From Sphingobium sp. (lineage in GTDB: Bacteria > Pseudomonadota > Alphaproteobacteria > Sphingomonadales > Sphingomonadaceae), in the NCBI GenBank assembly GCA_023266575.1, contig JAHFPV010000014.1, forward strand, positions 55,637 through 119,636: a DNA stretch of 64,000 nucleotides. The letters are read 5' to 3'. Shown here piece by piece: positions 35,783 to 46,493 of the stretch. Position 1 is the stretch's first letter; the number at the start of each line of letters is the position of its first letter. Under the pieces are notes generated by a model that did no database searches, was not told where the DNA came from, and saw only the letters and a program-made list of their open reading frames with translations. Position numbers and translations under genes: made by a program.

Positions 35783-36433
35783 GAAGCGCCAGCCGACGCT
35801 GGCCACGACCTGATGCCGGTCGGTGTCGATGTCGAATTCGCTGCTCGTTGCACCGTCCATATAATCGATATGGGCGCTGTCATATTTGGAGTAGCGATAT
35901 TCCACCTTGGCAAAGGTGTTCTGGTTGATCGCGCGTTCCACGCCGCCACCGATGCGCCAGCCGTCCAGCTTGAACGCTGTGTCTGTGGTTTCGTCGCTGT
36001 CGCCAGCCAGCACGTTGAGCTTGGTGTTGGTATAGCCGCCCTTCACATAGACCAGCGTATTGGGGTTGGCGAGAATGCCTGCGCGCGCGCCGACATAGAG
36101 GTCACGGCCCTGGCTGACGCGACCGAAACCGAACTGGTCGGTCAGGTCGAAACGGTCACTCTTGGCAGTGGAGTCGGTATATTCGCCCTCGACGCCAACG
36201 ACAGCGCTGCCCAGATTGATGTCGTAACCAGCGCCAACGCCGTAGAGCAGGCCGTCGATCGACTGGTCGTCGCGGCCATTATTATTGTCTACATCGCTGC
36301 CGGCACCGACATGGTCATAGCCCAAAATCGCTTCGACGCGGGGACCGGTGAAGGTCGGGCCGACGTCCTGTGCCAGAGCAGGTGAGGCGACCGCGGTTCC
36401 GGCCAAAAGGGTTGCGACCACTAACTTACGCAT
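35780..36433 (-). CDS. Outer-membrane beta-barrel protein
   Basis: A 217-aa porin-like protein with signal peptide MRKLVVATLLAGTAVASPAL (cleavage after ALA) and alternating amphipathic strands (VEAILGYDHVGAG, GLLYGVGAGYDINLG, AGILANPNTLVYVKGGY, RIGGGVERAI). It ends in the outer-membrane signature RHQVVASVGWRF with a C-terminal phenylalanine. Size and pattern fit the eight-stranded OmpA-like/opacity barrel group. ATG 36433 is chosen for the signal peptide. Function beyond membrane structure unknown. Confidence 0.92.
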   Translation of the reverse strand: MRKLVVATLLAGTAVASPALAQDVGPTFTGPRVEAILGYDHVGAGSDVDNNNGRDDQSIDGLLYGVGAGYDINLGSAVVGVEGEYTDSTAKSDRFDLTDQFGFGRVSQGRDLYVGARAGILANPNTLVYVKGGYTNTKLNVLAGDSDETTDTAFKLDGWRIGGGVERAINQNTFAKVEYRYSKYDSAHIDYMDGATSSEFDIDTDRHQVVASVGWRF

Positions 36434-36534
36434 ATGCTTAACTCCAATTGTCATTCACGCCCCGCAGGGGTGAGACGTTGAAGTCCGGGCAAAGCCGTTG
36501 GTTGCATGAACCTAAGATAAACAAAGACTTATGT

Positions 36535-36547
36535 TGCCAAATTGGCA
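36535..36547. promoter_or_regulatory. Short perfect dyad upstream of the outer-membrane protein gene
   Basis: TGCCAAATTGGCA is perfectly symmetric (6+1+6), about 100 bp upstream of the outer-membrane protein start, in the 174-bp gap before sdaA. A regulator site is possible; no further support. Confidence 0.25.
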
Positions 36548-36607
36548 CAGTCGCGACCGTCTCGTCCCGATATTGTGGGCTGAAAAGGACGAGCCGATGG
36601 AACCCGC

Positions 36608-37993
36608 TCAGCACTCCACCACGTTGACGGCCAGCCCGCCGAGCGATGTTTCCTTGTAGCGGCTGGCCATGTCCTCGCCGGTCTGGCGCATGGTTTCGAT
36701 GACCGCGTCAAGGCTGACGATATGGCGGCCATCGCCCTGGAGCGCGAGATAGGCGGCGTTGATCGCCTTGACCGCGCCCATCGTATTGCGTTCGATGCAG
36801 GGGATCTGGACGAGGCCGCCGATCGGGTCGCAGGTGAGGCCCAGATTATGTTCCATGCCGATTTCGGCGGCGTTCTCGATTTGCCCGTTGGTGCCGCCCA
36901 GCACGGCGGCTAGGCCCGCTGCGGCCATGGAGCAAGCGACGCCGACTTCGCCCTGACAGCCCATTTCAGCGGCCGAGATGGACGCGCGTTTCTTGTAGAG
37001 GAAGCCGATGGCGGCGGCGGTGAGCAGGAAGCGCCGCTCGCCATCGCGATCCGCGCCGGGGACGAAGCGGCGATAATAATGCAGCACTGCGGGGATCACC
37101 CCCGCCGCGCCATTGGTGGGGGCGGTGACGACACGGCCACCGGCGGCATTTTCCTCATTCACCGCCAGCGCGAACAGGCTGACCCATTCGAAAATCTGTG
37201 CCGGGCCAAGCGCGTCCTGTTGCAGGCGCAGCCGCTGGTGGATCGCCATGGCACGGCGGCGGACTTTGAGGCCACCGGGCAGCAGCCCTTCCTGCGCCAT
37301 GCCGCGATCGATCGAGGCGCTCATCGCGTCGATCACGCTGTCGAGGAAGGCATCGGTGTCTGCCTGCACCCGCCATGCGCCTTCGTTGCGCAGGACCAGC
37401 GTGGCGATGGAGAGGCCGGTCGCCTCCCCCTGTGCCAGCATTTCCGCGCCGGAGGAGAAGGGATAGGGCTGGACGATATTATGGCCGAGCGGCGCGTCAG
37501 GCTGGGGGCTGCCGGGCAGGACCGCGCCGCCGCCGATGGAGTAATAATCCTGCACCTGCGGATCTTCCTGCCCCTCGAACCAGGCGGAAAAACGCATTCC
37601 ATTGCTGTGCGCTTCGAGAAATTCGCCCTTGTGGAAGATGAGGTCGCGCGCTTCCTCAAATGCGATCCAGTCCTCGCCCGACCGGATGCGGCCATCGTCG
37701 CGGATGGCGCGCAGGATCGCGGGGATGGCATCGGGATCGACGCTTTCCGGGCTGTAGCCGGACAGACCGAGCAGGATCGCGCTGTCGGTCGCATGGCCAT
37801 GGCCGGTCAGCGCGAGCGAGCCATAGAGATCACAGCGGACGCGGACAGGCCGGGCGGGCAGCGATTCCATGAACATCAGCGCCGCGCGCATCGGGCCGAC
37901 CGTGTGCGAGCTGGACGGGCCGATGCCGATGGTGAACAGGTCCATGACGCTGATCGCAGCGGCAGCGTCGATGCGGGACTTGGTCACGATCAA
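36608..37993 (-). CDS. sdaA: L-serine ammonia-lyase (single-chain, iron-sulfur)
   Basis: The enzyme deaminates L-serine to pyruvate. The 461-aa protein has the beta-domain start [18 protein letters not shown] and the alpha-domain [4Fe-4S] cysteines in [17 protein letters not shown] and [18 protein letters not shown], with [17 protein letters not shown] between them. The start is TTG 37993, overlapping the tamB stop (TTGA), so it is coupled to tamB although the functions are unrelated. Confidence 0.95.
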   Translation of the reverse strand: MIVTKSRIDAAAAISVMDLFTIGIGPSSSHTVGPMRAALMFMESLPARPVRVRCDLYGSLALTGHGHATDSAILLGLSGYSPESVDPDAIPAILRAIRDDGRIRSGEDWIAFEEARDLIFHKGEFLEAHSNGMRFSAWFEGQEDPQVQDYYSIGGGAVLPGSPQPDAPLGHNIVQPYPFSSGAEMLAQGEATGLSIATLVLRNEGAWRVQADTDAFLDSVIDAMSASIDRGMAQEGLLPGGLKVRRRAMAIHQRLRLQQDALGPAQIFEWVSLFALAVNEENAAGGRVVTAPTNGAAGVIPAVLHYYRRFVPGADRDGERRFLLTAAAIGFLYKKRASISAAEMGCQGEVGVACSMAAAGLAAVLGGTNGQIENAAEIGMEHNLGLTCDPIGGLVQIPCIERNTMGAVKAINAAYLALQGDGRHIVSLDAVIETMRQTGEDMASRYKETSLGGLAVNVVEC

Positions 37994-40900
37994 TAATCCT
38001 TCGACACGCGCACGTTGGCGCTTTCGCGGCCCAGGGTCGAGATGGCGCCGAGCAGAGAGAGCCAGCGCGTGACCTGATATTCGATCCGAGTGGCGCTATA
38101 GCCCTGTCCGTCGGTGATCAGTTCGACATAGGTTTTGCGGGTCAGATATTTGCCCGCCGCGATCGACGTCCCCTGCCCCTGTGTCGGATCGGCAGCGATG
38201 ATGCGCAGCCGGTCTAGGCCCGCCGCCTTGCGCACCGCATTGATCGGGTCCAGCCCGCCGCCGCCCTGCAATGATCCGACGGCCGAGGCGAGTTGCAAGG
38301 CTTCGGGCGCGGACAGGTTGGTGATGGAGGTGCCGAAGAGGATGCGGGAGAGCAATTCATCCTGCGGCAGCGCGGGGACGCTGGTGAAGGTGATCTCCGG
38401 TTTCAGGCCCGTGCCGCCGACATGGATGGTGGCGGTCAGATCGCTGACGTCGGCCTGCGCGTCGATGTCCAGCGTCGGGTTGACCGGCGTCTTGCCGTCA
38501 AACTGGATGCGGCCTTCGCGCAGGTCGAACCGGCGCCCGGCAAATTCATAGCCGCCACGCACCAGCTCCGCCCGGCCTGCAATCGCCGGACTGGTGACGG
38601 TGCCGCCAATGTCGAGATCGGCGCGCCATTCGCTGTCCAGGCCAAGGCCAGTGACGGTCAGGCGGTTGCGCGCGCGCGCCTTGATCGCCAATGCCCAGGG
38701 GACATTGGTGCGGACCCGCTCAACCTCCTCGCCGCGGCGGTTGATTTCGGTCACGGCGAGTTCGGGGATTTGCGCAACGGCAGCGGCACGGCCCAGGGTG
38801 AAGCGGCTCTTGTTGAGGGTCAGGTCGCCGCCGATCGTCCCGCCCACGCCGTCGGAGCGCAAGGTGATAGGCCCGGTGACGGTCGCGGCAATATCGTCCC
38901 GCTCCAGCAGCGCGGCATTGTCCGCCTGCATCGCCAGGTCCATGCCGACGCCCGCTATGCCGTTGAAGGTGAAGCGACCTGTGCCGTTGACCGATCCGCC
39001 ATTTTGCGCGGTGGCGGCGAAGCTGGAGATAACCAGCTGGTCGCCGGAAAAGCGCCCGCCCGCCTTGACATTTTTCAGGCGCATTCCGGTGACGGGACTG
39101 TTGATCGCGGCATTGTCGGTCGCCAGCGATCCCGTGATTTGCGGGTTGCCCAGCGTGCCGCGCATGTCGGCGGAGACGTTGACCGGGCCGCCAATGTCGA
39201 CAATCTCCACGCCGGTCAGCCGCCACAGCGTGTCCGCCGTGCCACCGTAACGCAGCTGCGCGAAGAAAGGCGCGCGGTTCAAGCGTTCGACCAGACCGCC
39301 TTCGCGACCCAACGGGTTGAGCAACGCCTGCGCCCGCCCGATCGTCTTGCCATCGGCGACGAAGATCATGCGGGTAGCAAGGCGATCGGCAGTCAGCGCG
39401 GCGTTGAGGCCGACATCGACCGGTCGGGAACTCAATGACAGGCCCGACCGCGACAGGCCACGGATGCGCAGCTCTGCCGTGCCGGTGGGCAGGCCACCGC
39501 CACGCGGCTGGGCATAGCTTAATGACCCGGTCGCCGTGCCGCCCAGCCCAAGATTGTCATAGCCAATGTCGAGCAGGGCGAGCGGCAATTTCTGCATCCG
39601 CGCCTCGACATGGGTGGAGGTGCTGCCCAGCTCACCCGCCAGTTGCAGCGATCCGCCCGCATAGCTGATGGTCGCGGGCGACAGTTTCCAGCCATCGTCG
39701 GTGCGGGTCAGCAGGGCGGCGCGGGTCAGGCGGATGGGGCGCTTGTCGATCGTGCCGCCAGCGGTCAGGCGGATGCGGTCGGCATCGACCTGCGCTTCGC
39801 CCTGTATGTCGAAGATGCGGCCGCGCTGGCCCGACAGGCTGCCGCGTATCTTGCCCCGCCCATCGACCAGATCGGCATTGGCGGCAAAGCGCCCCAGCAG
39901 CACCCCGCCGACACGCAAACCGCGCGCCTGCGCCGTCGCGGTCAGGGTGGTGCGGGACGGATCGAGCAGCATCGTCGCATCCAGCGTGCCGCGACGCACC
40001 GCGATGACCGTCGGCCCGTCGAAACTGGCGTCGTTGGCGGTCAGCTTGAGCTGGACCTGCTGGATCGCATTGACAGGCTTCAGGCTGATATAGCCGGTGA
40101 CCGGACCATTGACGGCCAATTGCCCATCAAGCCCGCCGGTCACCGGGCGAATGTCGCCGCTGGCGGTGACGCCGGACACGTCGATCCGGACGATGCGCAC
40201 GACCGCCTGCCCGCCCTGCGGCAACAGGATGATGCCGCGCCCGGTGAAGGGACCAAGGGTCGATCCACCGCCAGCGGTATAGCTGTAACCGGTCGCATCG
40301 GGGATCAGCTTCGCGCGCACGTCGCGCAGGCCCAGCGATTTCATCGGGCTGGCGAGCAGCAGGTCGATGGTCGGGCGATCGATCTTGCCATCCAGCGTCA
40401 GCCTGACCGGGCCATATTGACCGTGCCGCCCCTGCCCCTCCAGATGCAGCGTGCCGTCGCGGTGGCGCAGGCCATTGCCGCTAAATGTCAGCAAAGGCGC
40501 GTCGAGCCGCAAATTGGTGAGCGCCAACTGCCCGTCGGGCCGGAGCGCAAGCGCACTGCGCACGGTCGGCAGGCCGCCGCCCAGCGTGCGCAGAAATTCA
40601 TTGTCCAGCCGCCGCACCCGCGCCAGCGCATTGCCGCTGAGGCCAAAGCTGCCATTGGGACCGGGCACCGCGCGCAGCTTGGAGGTCAGGTCGACAATGC
40701 CGAGGCCGCGAATGGCAAGGCCGTTGATCTGGCCATCCAGCCCGAAATCATAACGGCCCGTCTTGAGGTCGGCGAGCATGACCAGCTTGCCGCGCAGCTT
40801 GTCCGACCGCACGTCCATCGGGTTGCTGACGATCTGCTGGCCGTTCAGCTGAAGGACGCCATCGAGCGCGAAATTGCGGATGATGCCCTCGACCAGTTCG

Positions 40901-42168
40901 CCCTGCCCGTCGAGCCGCGCGGCGCGCAGGCGCAGCGGGATCAGCGCCGGGCCATTTTCCGCCCGCCGTCCCTTGCCATCCATGCGCACAGTGCTGATCA
41001 ACGTCTTGTCAAAGGCCAGTTGGCGGGCGGTGAGCAGATATTCATAGCCCAAAGTCGCAAAGGGGCCGTCGAGGCGGATCTTCGCCGCGACATCCTGACC
41101 GCGCATAGTTTTGAGCAAGGCCTGCGGGCGGGCGAGCTTCAGCTGCACCAGCATATTGTCGAGCGCGCTGTTGCGCAGGTCGATCGCGCCGTCCGCGTCC
41201 AGATCGATCGCGGCGGAGCGCAGCCAGAGACGACCGTCAATCACCCGATCGACCATAGTGCCATTGGCGCGGACAGCGAGGCGCGGCGCGGCGAGACGCT
41301 GGACCAGCCCGGTGCCTGCGATCGCGCCGCCCTCGATCGAGCCACGGGCGGAATAAGCGCCGCTGCGTGCGGCGAGGACGAAGTCGGCGAGCGGCTGGCT
41401 GTCGAGCGTGGCGGACAGGCGCCCGTCCCAGCGGCTCCAGCCGCCCTTGCCGCCGATGCGCAGATTGGCATCCTGTTTCAGGCCCGCCATGGCCGCCAGC
41501 ACGCCGCCTTTGGGCGCGTTGACGGTGACGTCGAGGCGGAAGCGGTCATTATCGGGGCGGCTGTCGAGCGCGATGGTCAGCGCGTCCTGCCCGTCGATGA
41601 CGCGGGCGGTCAGATCAATGATCGCGCGGCCACCGCGAATGTCGGCGTCGCCCGCCATCGTCGCCTGCTGCACCCGGCCCGTGATGCCCGGCGCAATCGT
41701 CAGCTGCCCGACCGAAAATTGCATCAGGCGAATGTCGAAACCGGGCAGGATCGGCCCCTGTTTCAGGCTGGGATTGAGTTTGGGCAATTTGTGCAGGGTG
41801 GCGCGCGGGATGACCAGCCGGTCGATATCCAGCCGGTTATAGGCCCAGGCGAAGGGCCACCAGTCCAGCTCCACCCGTGGCGCGTCGAAAAAACGGCCCC
41901 TGGGGTCGGACAGGGTCAGATTGTGCAGGACCGCCTTGCGATAGATGCTGCCGTCGATGCGGTCGACCTGGATGCGCAGGCCCGATGGCGGCTTGATCGT
42001 CGCGATCCGGCTGATGAGGAAGCGATGGCCCGACGAGGTATCGAGCCACGCCAGCGCGCCGACGATTATCAGCAGCAGCGATGCGACGATGCCGACCAGC
42101 CAGCGCTGCCAGCGCCCGTCCCAGGCGCGGCGGCGATGCGGCTTGGTGGCGGGGGCGTCGTCCGCCAT
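37990..42168 (-). CDS. tamB: Translocation and assembly module protein TamB
   Basis: TamB is a long periplasm-spanning AsmA-like protein thought to move phospholipids and to help barrel assembly with TamA. The 1,392-aa protein has an N-terminal membrane helix after a basic start ([20 protein letters not shown]), a long run of beta-rich repeats, and a C-terminal DUF490/TamB domain ([60 protein letters not shown]). Its ATG shares a base with the tamA stop (TGATG), the usual tamA-tamB arrangement. Confidence 0.96.
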   Translation of the reverse strand: MADDAPATKPHRRRAWDGRWQRWLVGIVASLLLIIVGALAWLDTSSGHRFLISRIATIKPPSGLRIQVDRIDGSIYRKAVLHNLTLSDPRGRFFDAPRVELDWWPFAWAYNRLDIDRLVIPRATLHKLPKLNPSLKQGPILPGFDIRLMQFSVGQLTIAPGITGRVQQATMAGDADIRGGRAIIDLTARVIDGQDALTIALDSRPDNDRFRLDVTVNAPKGGVLAAMAGLKQDANLRIGGKGGWSRWDGRLSATLDSQPLADFVLAARSGAYSARGSIEGGAIAGTGLVQRLAAPRLAVRANGTMVDRVIDGRLWLRSAAIDLDADGAIDLRNSALDNMLVQLKLARPQALLKTMRGQDVAAKIRLDGPFATLGYEYLLTARQLAFDKTLISTVRMDGKGRRAENGPALIPLRLRAARLDGQGELVEGIIRNFALDGVLQLNGQQIVSNPMDVRSDKLRGKLVMLADLKTGRYDFGLDGQINGLAIRGLGIVDLTSKLRAVPGPNGSFGLSGNALARVRRLDNEFLRTLGGGLPTVRSALALRPDGQLALTNLRLDAPLLTFSGNGLRHRDGTLHLEGQGRHGQYGPVRLTLDGKIDRPTIDLLLASPMKSLGLRDVRAKLIPDATGYSYTAGGGSTLGPFTGRGIILLPQGGQAVVRIVRIDVSGVTASGDIRPVTGGLDGQLAVNGPVTGYISLKPVNAIQQVQLKLTANDASFDGPTVIAVRRGTLDATMLLDPSRTTLTATAQARGLRVGGVLLGRFAANADLVDGRGKIRGSLSGQRGRIFDIQGEAQVDADRIRLTAGGTIDKRPIRLTRAALLTRTDDGWKLSPATISYAGGSLQLAGELGSTSTHVEARMQKLPLALLDIGYDNLGLGGTATGSLSYAQPRGGGLPTGTAELRIRGLSRSGLSLSSRPVDVGLNAALTADRLATRMIFVADGKTIGRAQALLNPLGREGGLVERLNRAPFFAQLRYGGTADTLWRLTGVEIVDIGGPVNVSADMRGTLGNPQITGSLATDNAAINSPVTGMRLKNVKAGGRFSGDQLVISSFAATAQNGGSVNGTGRFTFNGIAGVGMDLAMQADNAALLERDDIAATVTGPITLRSDGVGGTIGGDLTLNKSRFTLGRAAAVAQIPELAVTEINRRGEEVERVRTNVPWALAIKARARNRLTVTGLGLDSEWRADLDIGGTVTSPAIAGRAELVRGGYEFAGRRFDLREGRIQFDGKTPVNPTLDIDAQADVSDLTATIHVGGTGLKPEITFTSVPALPQDELLSRILFGTSITNLSAPEALQLASAVGSLQGGGGLDPINAVRKAAGLDRLRIIAADPTQGQGTSIAAGKYLTRKTYVELITDGQGYSATRIEYQVTRWLSLLGAISTLGRESANVRVSKDY

Positions 42169-44216
42169 CAGAAGGCCTGCCCCAGAGACACATAGACAGC
42201 GACGCGCGGGTCGCCCTTTTGCGGGTTGATCGGCGTGCCAACGTCGATGCGGATCGGGCCGAAGCTGCTATAGTAACGTAGGCCAAGCCCGGTACCGATG
42301 CGCAGGTCGCGGAAGCGCGGCAGGAAGGTGGTGGAGATATTACCCGCGTCCACGAACGGCACGACGCCGAAATTGCCAAAGCGCACCCGCGCCTCCAGCG
42401 AAAATTCAGCCAGGCTCTTGCCGCCGACCGGATCGTCATCGACGCCGAAGCGCGGGCCGATCGCCTGATAGCCATAGCCGCGCACCGACGCGCCGCCACC
42501 GGCATAGAAACGGCGCGACGGCGCGATCTGGTCGACCGTAGAGCCAAGGATGGTGCCAAAGCGCGCGCGGGCCGCGACCACCAGCTTTTCGCCCATCGGC
42601 TGGTAGATACTGCCATCGACCTGCACCTTGGCATAGCCGAAGGTCTTGTCCTGAAAGGAGAGTTCGGGGCTGAGCCGGCCACCCAGGCGAAAGCCTTTGG
42701 TGGGGTTGAGCAGATCGTCGCTGCCGTCATAGGTCAGGCTCAAGGGGATCGCGCCGATCAGGAAGGTGCGGCGCGCGCCCCCGCTGAAGGCATCGGCTTC
42801 GTCCGACGCGATCAGTTCCGCACCGAAACGCCAGACCCAGTCCTTCTGAAACAAGATGTTGGTCTGCCGCTCCAGCCCGCCCGACAGGGTGATGGTGCGC
42901 GCATCATAGGCGTCGCGCTTGATGTTGCTGACCGACAGCAGGCCAGTCAGCACATTGTCGCGGCGGTGGAAATTGTTGCGCCGATAGGTGAAGGAAGCGG
43001 TCTGTTCCTGGGTGCCGACGACACCGCGCACCGTCACCGCGCCTTCGGGCGGGAAGAAGTTGCGATGCTGCCAGCTGACTTCGGCGCGATAGCCTTCGCC
43101 CGTGCCATAGCCCAGCTGACCCGCAATGGTGCGCAGCGGTGCAGGGCGGACATCGACGGCGAGATCGACATGGGTGCCATCGCCTGCCTCTTTGGGCGTC
43201 AGGCTGACCGAGGAGACCAGGCCGGTCGCGACAATGGCGCGGCGCAAATCCTCGACATCCGACACCTTGTAAGGATCGCCGGGATCGAAGCGGGCGATTT
43301 CCTGAACATGGTGGGCGCTGAACAATTTTTCGTCATTCAGACGGATCGCGCCAAAGCTGCGATAGCCGCCGGGCGTGACGATGATGTCGAGGTCGCCCTT
43401 GCGCTCCTCATGGTCGATCCGCACTTCGGGTTCATCGACCCTGGCGAAGGGAAAGCCGGTTTCGGCCAGCACCGCCGACAGCGCGTCGCGCCCGGCCAGG
43501 ATCGCATCGGCATCGACCGGATCGCCGACCTTGGGCGGGAATGCGGCGCGCAGTTGCGCTTCCTTGTCGCCCGTTTCGGCGAGACCGGTGAGGTCAACCG
43601 ATTCGAGCAGATATTGCGGGCCGGGGGTGATGTCGAAGCTGACCGCCAGCCGGTCGCTGCCTGCGGGCGGCGCGGCGACGGCGCCCCGGATGCGCGCGGC
43701 ATAATAGCCCTTGGCGCGCAGCAGCCGGTCGATCAGCTCGTCATCCTCTTTGATCCGACGGTTGATCTGCGCCAGGTTGGCGGCCTTGCCCTCCCCCTGC
43801 CGCAGTGCGGACAATTCGTCGAAGCGCAGCTTGAAGGTGGCGTCGGCGATCGTGTCAACGCCGGTAAGCTGGACGGTATAGCGCCGTTCCTCCCCTGCGT
43901 CGGCGAAGGTCGCAGCTTCCTCGACCGGTTCGACCGGCGCGCTGGCATCGGGCGCAGCGTCAGGCGTTGCCACCTGCACGTCAGCCGGATCGTCGGGCAG
44001 CGGCTTGACGCTATCTTCTTGCCCCAGGTCGGGCCAGTCCAGGCCGATGTCGGGCATGGTGTCGAGCGACTGGTCGATGTCCGGCATGGCGTCTGGCGGC
44101 ATGACGGACTGCGCCAGCGCACCGCCCGGACAAGCGAGCAGCATCGGAACAAGCAGGAGCCGTGCGGGGTGCGGGCGGCCAGAAGGGCGGCGAAAGGTCC
44201 GCAAACCATGGATCAT
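42168..44216 (-). CDS. tamA: Translocation and assembly module protein TamA (Omp85 family)
   Basis: A 682-aa outer-membrane protein with a signal peptide (LLLVPMLLACPGGALAQ), an acidic aspartate-rich linker (about 35-100), POTRA domains (about 105-350) and a C-terminal 16-stranded Omp85 barrel with the lid-loop region RRFYAGGGASVRGYGYQAIG. It ends in RVAVYVSLGQAF, with C-terminal phenylalanine. It works with TamB, encoded directly downstream with a one-base overlap. The aspartate-rich linker before the POTRA domains is longer than in E. coli TamA. Confidence 0.95.
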   Translation of the reverse strand: MIHGLRTFRRPSGRPHPARLLLVPMLLACPGGALAQSVMPPDAMPDIDQSLDTMPDIGLDWPDLGQEDSVKPLPDDPADVQVATPDAAPDASAPVEPVEEAATFADAGEERRYTVQLTGVDTIADATFKLRFDELSALRQGEGKAANLAQINRRIKEDDELIDRLLRAKGYYAARIRGAVAAPPAGSDRLAVSFDITPGPQYLLESVDLTGLAETGDKEAQLRAAFPPKVGDPVDADAILAGRDALSAVLAETGFPFARVDEPEVRIDHEERKGDLDIIVTPGGYRSFGAIRLNDEKLFSAHHVQEIARFDPGDPYKVSDVEDLRRAIVATGLVSSVSLTPKEAGDGTHVDLAVDVRPAPLRTIAGQLGYGTGEGYRAEVSWQHRNFFPPEGAVTVRGVVGTQEQTASFTYRRNNFHRRDNVLTGLLSVSNIKRDAYDARTITLSGGLERQTNILFQKDWVWRFGAELIASDEADAFSGGARRTFLIGAIPLSLTYDGSDDLLNPTKGFRLGGRLSPELSFQDKTFGYAKVQVDGSIYQPMGEKLVVAARARFGTILGSTVDQIAPSRRFYAGGGASVRGYGYQAIGPRFGVDDDPVGGKSLAEFSLEARVRFGNFGVVPFVDAGNISTTFLPRFRDLRIGTGLGLRYYSSFGPIRIDVGTPINPQKGDPRVAVYVSLGQAF

Positions 44217-44293
44217 CGCGATGGTCTAGACCAAGTGCGGGCGAAAGCGCCAGCCTTAGAAAGCGAAGAATGCGGCCAAATGCGGGACCGCGA

Positions 44294-44773
44294 TCAGAAG
44301 GCGCTGTGCAGCCGGTCGATCAGCGCGCGGGCCGGGTTGGCATCCTTGACCGTGGCCGGACCCATCATCAGGTCCATCCGGTCCTGCAACCGGGCAACCC
44401 GGTCATATAATTCCTGGCTCGCGTCGATCAGCGATCGAGCCATGAAGGGGAAACCGGCAGCAAGTTCAGGTGCCGTCTGGGTCGCGCGGCCCAGCCGATA
44501 TTTCTCGTCCGACAAGTCCGCGTCGCCAATCTCGCCACGCTGCCACGCCCGCTGGCTGAGCAGCCAGGCGATGATGTGCATCAGGCGGGTGGTCACTTTA
44601 AGCGATTCGCAGGCGAAGGAGACGCGGCGCAGCGGATCGTTCATCCCTTCGTCGGTGCTGGTGCTGCCATCGAAATAGGACCGCGCCTCGTCAGCCATGA
44701 CCATGGCTTCGAGATAAAGGCCGTCGACCAGTCGGCGGTGAAGGCCACGATCCAGAAAGGCTGCGCTTTGCAT
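44294..44773 (-). CDS. rcdA: DUF1465 / RcdA-family protein
   Basis: RcdA in Caulobacter is an adaptor that brings the cell-cycle regulator CtrA to the ClpXP protease. This 159-aa helical protein carries the family core: VDGLYLEAMVMADEARSYF, FACESLKVTTRLMHIIAWLL and SQRAWQRGEIGDADL, with EKYRLGR after it. I connect DUF1465 with RcdA from memory of the family, and the length fits. It is followed by tamA (77 bp gap) and preceded by a YdcH-type gene on the same strand. A GTTAACC half-site like those bound by CtrA lies upstream at 44864. Confidence 0.82.
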   Translation of the reverse strand: MQSAAFLDRGLHRRLVDGLYLEAMVMADEARSYFDGSTSTDEGMNDPLRRVSFACESLKVTTRLMHIIAWLLSQRAWQRGEIGDADLSDEKYRLGRATQTAPELAAGFPFMARSLIDASQELYDRVARLQDRMDLMMGPATVKDANPARALIDRLHSAF

Positions 44774-44895
44774 GGAGGATGAGTGACATATTATCGCAAC
44801 CTTGTCAGGCCCGCCGGTGCGCTTTTAGCGCGCGCTGTCCCATTCAGGGTCGGTTAGCCCGGCGTTAACCACAATATTCCGACATAGAAACGAAT

Positions 44896-45093
44896 TTACG
44901 CAATGATGTCCGGCACCAATGCGTCCTCCAGCTGGGCGATTTCGTCGCGCAGGCGCAGCTTGCGTTTCTTGAACCGGGCAATCTGCATCTGGTCACCCGC
45001 CCCTGCCGCCATCAGCACGGCGATCGCGCTGTCGAGGTCGCGATGCTCCACCCGCAACAGCTCCAGTCGGCGCATAATATCTTCCCGGCTCAC
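44896..45093 (-). CDS. YdcH-family (DUF465) small protein
   Basis: The 65-aa coiled-coil protein has the YdcH core: a helix RRLELLRVEHRDLDSAIAVL, then QIARFKKRKLRLRDEIAQLE. Start GTG at 45093. The family is widespread in Proteobacteria and unstudied. A second YdcH-like gene is divergent 171 bp away. Confidence 0.88.
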   Translation of the reverse strand: MSREDIMRRLELLRVEHRDLDSAIAVLMAAGAGDQMQIARFKKRKLRLRDEIAQLEDALVPDIIA

Positions 45094-45263
45094 TGCGCCC
45101 CCGATCCGTCAACCATGCTCGTCATATGCCCTGATAACCCGCCGCCCGGATGCGGGCCATCGCAAAATTTTCTCATTCAGGCGCAGGGCGCGAATCAGGG
45201 CGAGACAAGCCGAATATTTCATGATCTACTTCGTCATCCATCACCCCTCATCTGGAGAATGTT

Positions 45264-45422
45264 ATGGAAAACAGCCACATTTCAGCTCTTTCTGCCAAGC
45301 ACGCAGGTATCGACGCCCGAATCAAGGCGGAGACGAGTCGGCCCATGCCCGACGCTATTTTGGTCGCTTCGCTCAAGAAGCAGAAATTGCGGTTGAAGGA
45401 AGAACTGGAAGCGCAGCACTAA
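45264..45422 (+). CDS. Second YdcH-family (DUF465) small protein
   Basis: A 52-aa protein: MENSHISALSAKHAGIDARI at the start, then SRPMPDAILVASLKKQKLRL and KEELEAQH. This is the short YdcH form with the conserved LKKQKLRLKEEL helix. A TGGAGAA ribosome site precedes the ATG. Divergent from the other YdcH-type gene; it ends before a long stem-loop. Confidence 0.85.
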   Translation: MENSHISALSAKHAGIDARIKAETSRPMPDAILVASLKKQKLRLKEELEAQH

Positions 45423-45512
45423 GCAGCGGTGCGCGATACGGAAGGAGGTTGAGACGCGGCGGCAGCAGACTGCCGGTCCGGCCGTTCCCGATCATTCCGG
45501 CCCTTATCGTTC

Positions 45513-45563
45513 AGACAGTAAAACGCCCCGCAACCCGTTGGTTGGCGGGGCTTTTTACAGTCT
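45513..45563. terminator. Long two-way stem-loop terminator
   Basis: The core GCCCCGC/GCGGGGC stem with T5 is extended outward by GTAAAA/TTTTAC and AGAC/GTCT with only two mismatched positions, giving an almost continuous 19-bp stem with a 13-nt loop. It lies between the second YdcH gene and the convergent PilZ gene. Confidence 0.85.
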
Positions 45564-45585
45564 GGCCGATGAATGCCTGGTTGGA

Positions 45586-45960
45586 TCAGCGGCGCGGGAT
45601 GCTGCGCTGGTGCGCTCGCAGATAATCGGGCACCGCCTGCGGCACGGCGCCGGTCGAGACCGGCTTGCGCGCCAGTTGCGGGTCGATCGGTTCGTCAAAG
45701 GACAGGCCAATCTTGTCCGCGCGCGCCCAGGCAACGATGCCCGTCATCTTGCCGATGCCCCGCAGTTCAAATTCCACCCTGGTGCCCGCAGGAACGCCAC
45801 GTTCGCAATCGGCCATCAGGCCGGTGGCCGACAGGTTGCGCACGCGGGCCTTGCCCAGCGGCGCACCTTCGGGCGTCATGAAGCTGGTGAGCAGGAACAG
45901 GCTGTCACGCGGCGCGGAGCGTGCCGGTCCCCGATCGGAAGATTCCTGTTCGTCGTTCAT
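45586..45960 (-). CDS. PilZ-domain protein
   Basis: The 124-aa protein has a single PilZ fold. The strands KARVRNLSATGLMADCERGV (with the D/N-x-S-x-x-G motif as NLSATG), GTRVEFELRGIGKMTGIVAW and ADKIGLSFDEPID are all visible. The usual RxxxR motif for cyclic-di-GMP is not clear near the N-terminus, so binding is uncertain. Start ATG 45960 is chosen since longer versions are low-complexity. It lies between the terminator and dksA, same strand. Confidence 0.85.
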   Translation of the reverse strand: MNDEQESSDRGPARSAPRDSLFLLTSFMTPEGAPLGKARVRNLSATGLMADCERGVPAGTRVEFELRGIGKMTGIVAWARADKIGLSFDEPIDPQLARKPVSTGAVPQAVPDYLRAHQRSIPRR

Positions 45961-46028
45961 GCCAAGACCCGCGAATAAAATGCCAGATAATTGGTGGGCA
46001 TTATAGTCGCGGGGGAATGGAGAAAGGG

Positions 46029-46493
46029 TTAATCGTCGCGGGAGATCTTCTCTTGCCGCTCGTGTCGTTCCTGCGCCTCGACCGTCATCGTCGCGATCGG
46101 CCGGGCTTCCAGTCGGCCGAGCGAAATCGGTTCGCCGGTGACTTCGCAATAGCCATATTCGCCATCCTCGATCCGGCGGAGCGCCGCCTCGATCTTGGAA
46201 ATCAGCTTGCGCTGGCGGTCGCGGGTGCGCAGCTCGATCGACCAGTCGGTCTCGCTGGATGCACGATCGTTGAGGTCAGGTTCGCGCAGCGGTTCGTTCT
46301 GGAGGACGGCCAGCGTCCCTTCCGCTTCGGCGTGGATCTGCTTCTTCCAGTCCCACAGCCGCTGCCGGAAATATTCCAGCTGAAGCGGGTTCATGAATTC
46401 CTCATCGGCGGACGGCCGGTAATCAGCAGGAAGTTCGACAGTCGATTTGGGCGGCTTGTCGCCGTCTTTATCGGAATTCAGGACCGATGCCAT
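46029..46493 (-). CDS. dksA: DksA-family RNA polymerase-binding transcription factor (zinc-less type)
   Basis: DksA binds the RNA polymerase secondary channel and, with ppGpp, tunes ribosomal promoters. The 154-aa protein shows the two-helix tip region (FMNPLQLEYFRQRLWDWKKQ, ending with LNDRASSETDWSIELRTRDR, which has the D-x2-A/D tip) and the C-terminal YGYCEVTGEPISLGRLEARP. Only one of the four zinc cysteines remains (C-x2-T, then M-T-V-E-A), as in the DksA2-like forms. It is divergent from the serine-repeat gene, with 423 bp between starts. Confidence 0.93.
   Translation of the reverse strand: MASVLNSDKDGDKPPKSTVELPADYRPSADEEFMNPLQLEYFRQRLWDWKKQIHAEAEGTLAVLQNEPLREPDLNDRASSETDWSIELRTRDRQRKLISKIEAALRRIEDGEYGYCEVTGEPISLGRLEARPIATMTVEAQERHERQEKISRDD

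Noticed and set aside
39610-42195. 861-codon open frame on the plus strand opposite tamB
   Set aside because: Antisense shadow in repetitive GC-rich sequence; tamB on the minus strand has clear family motifs.
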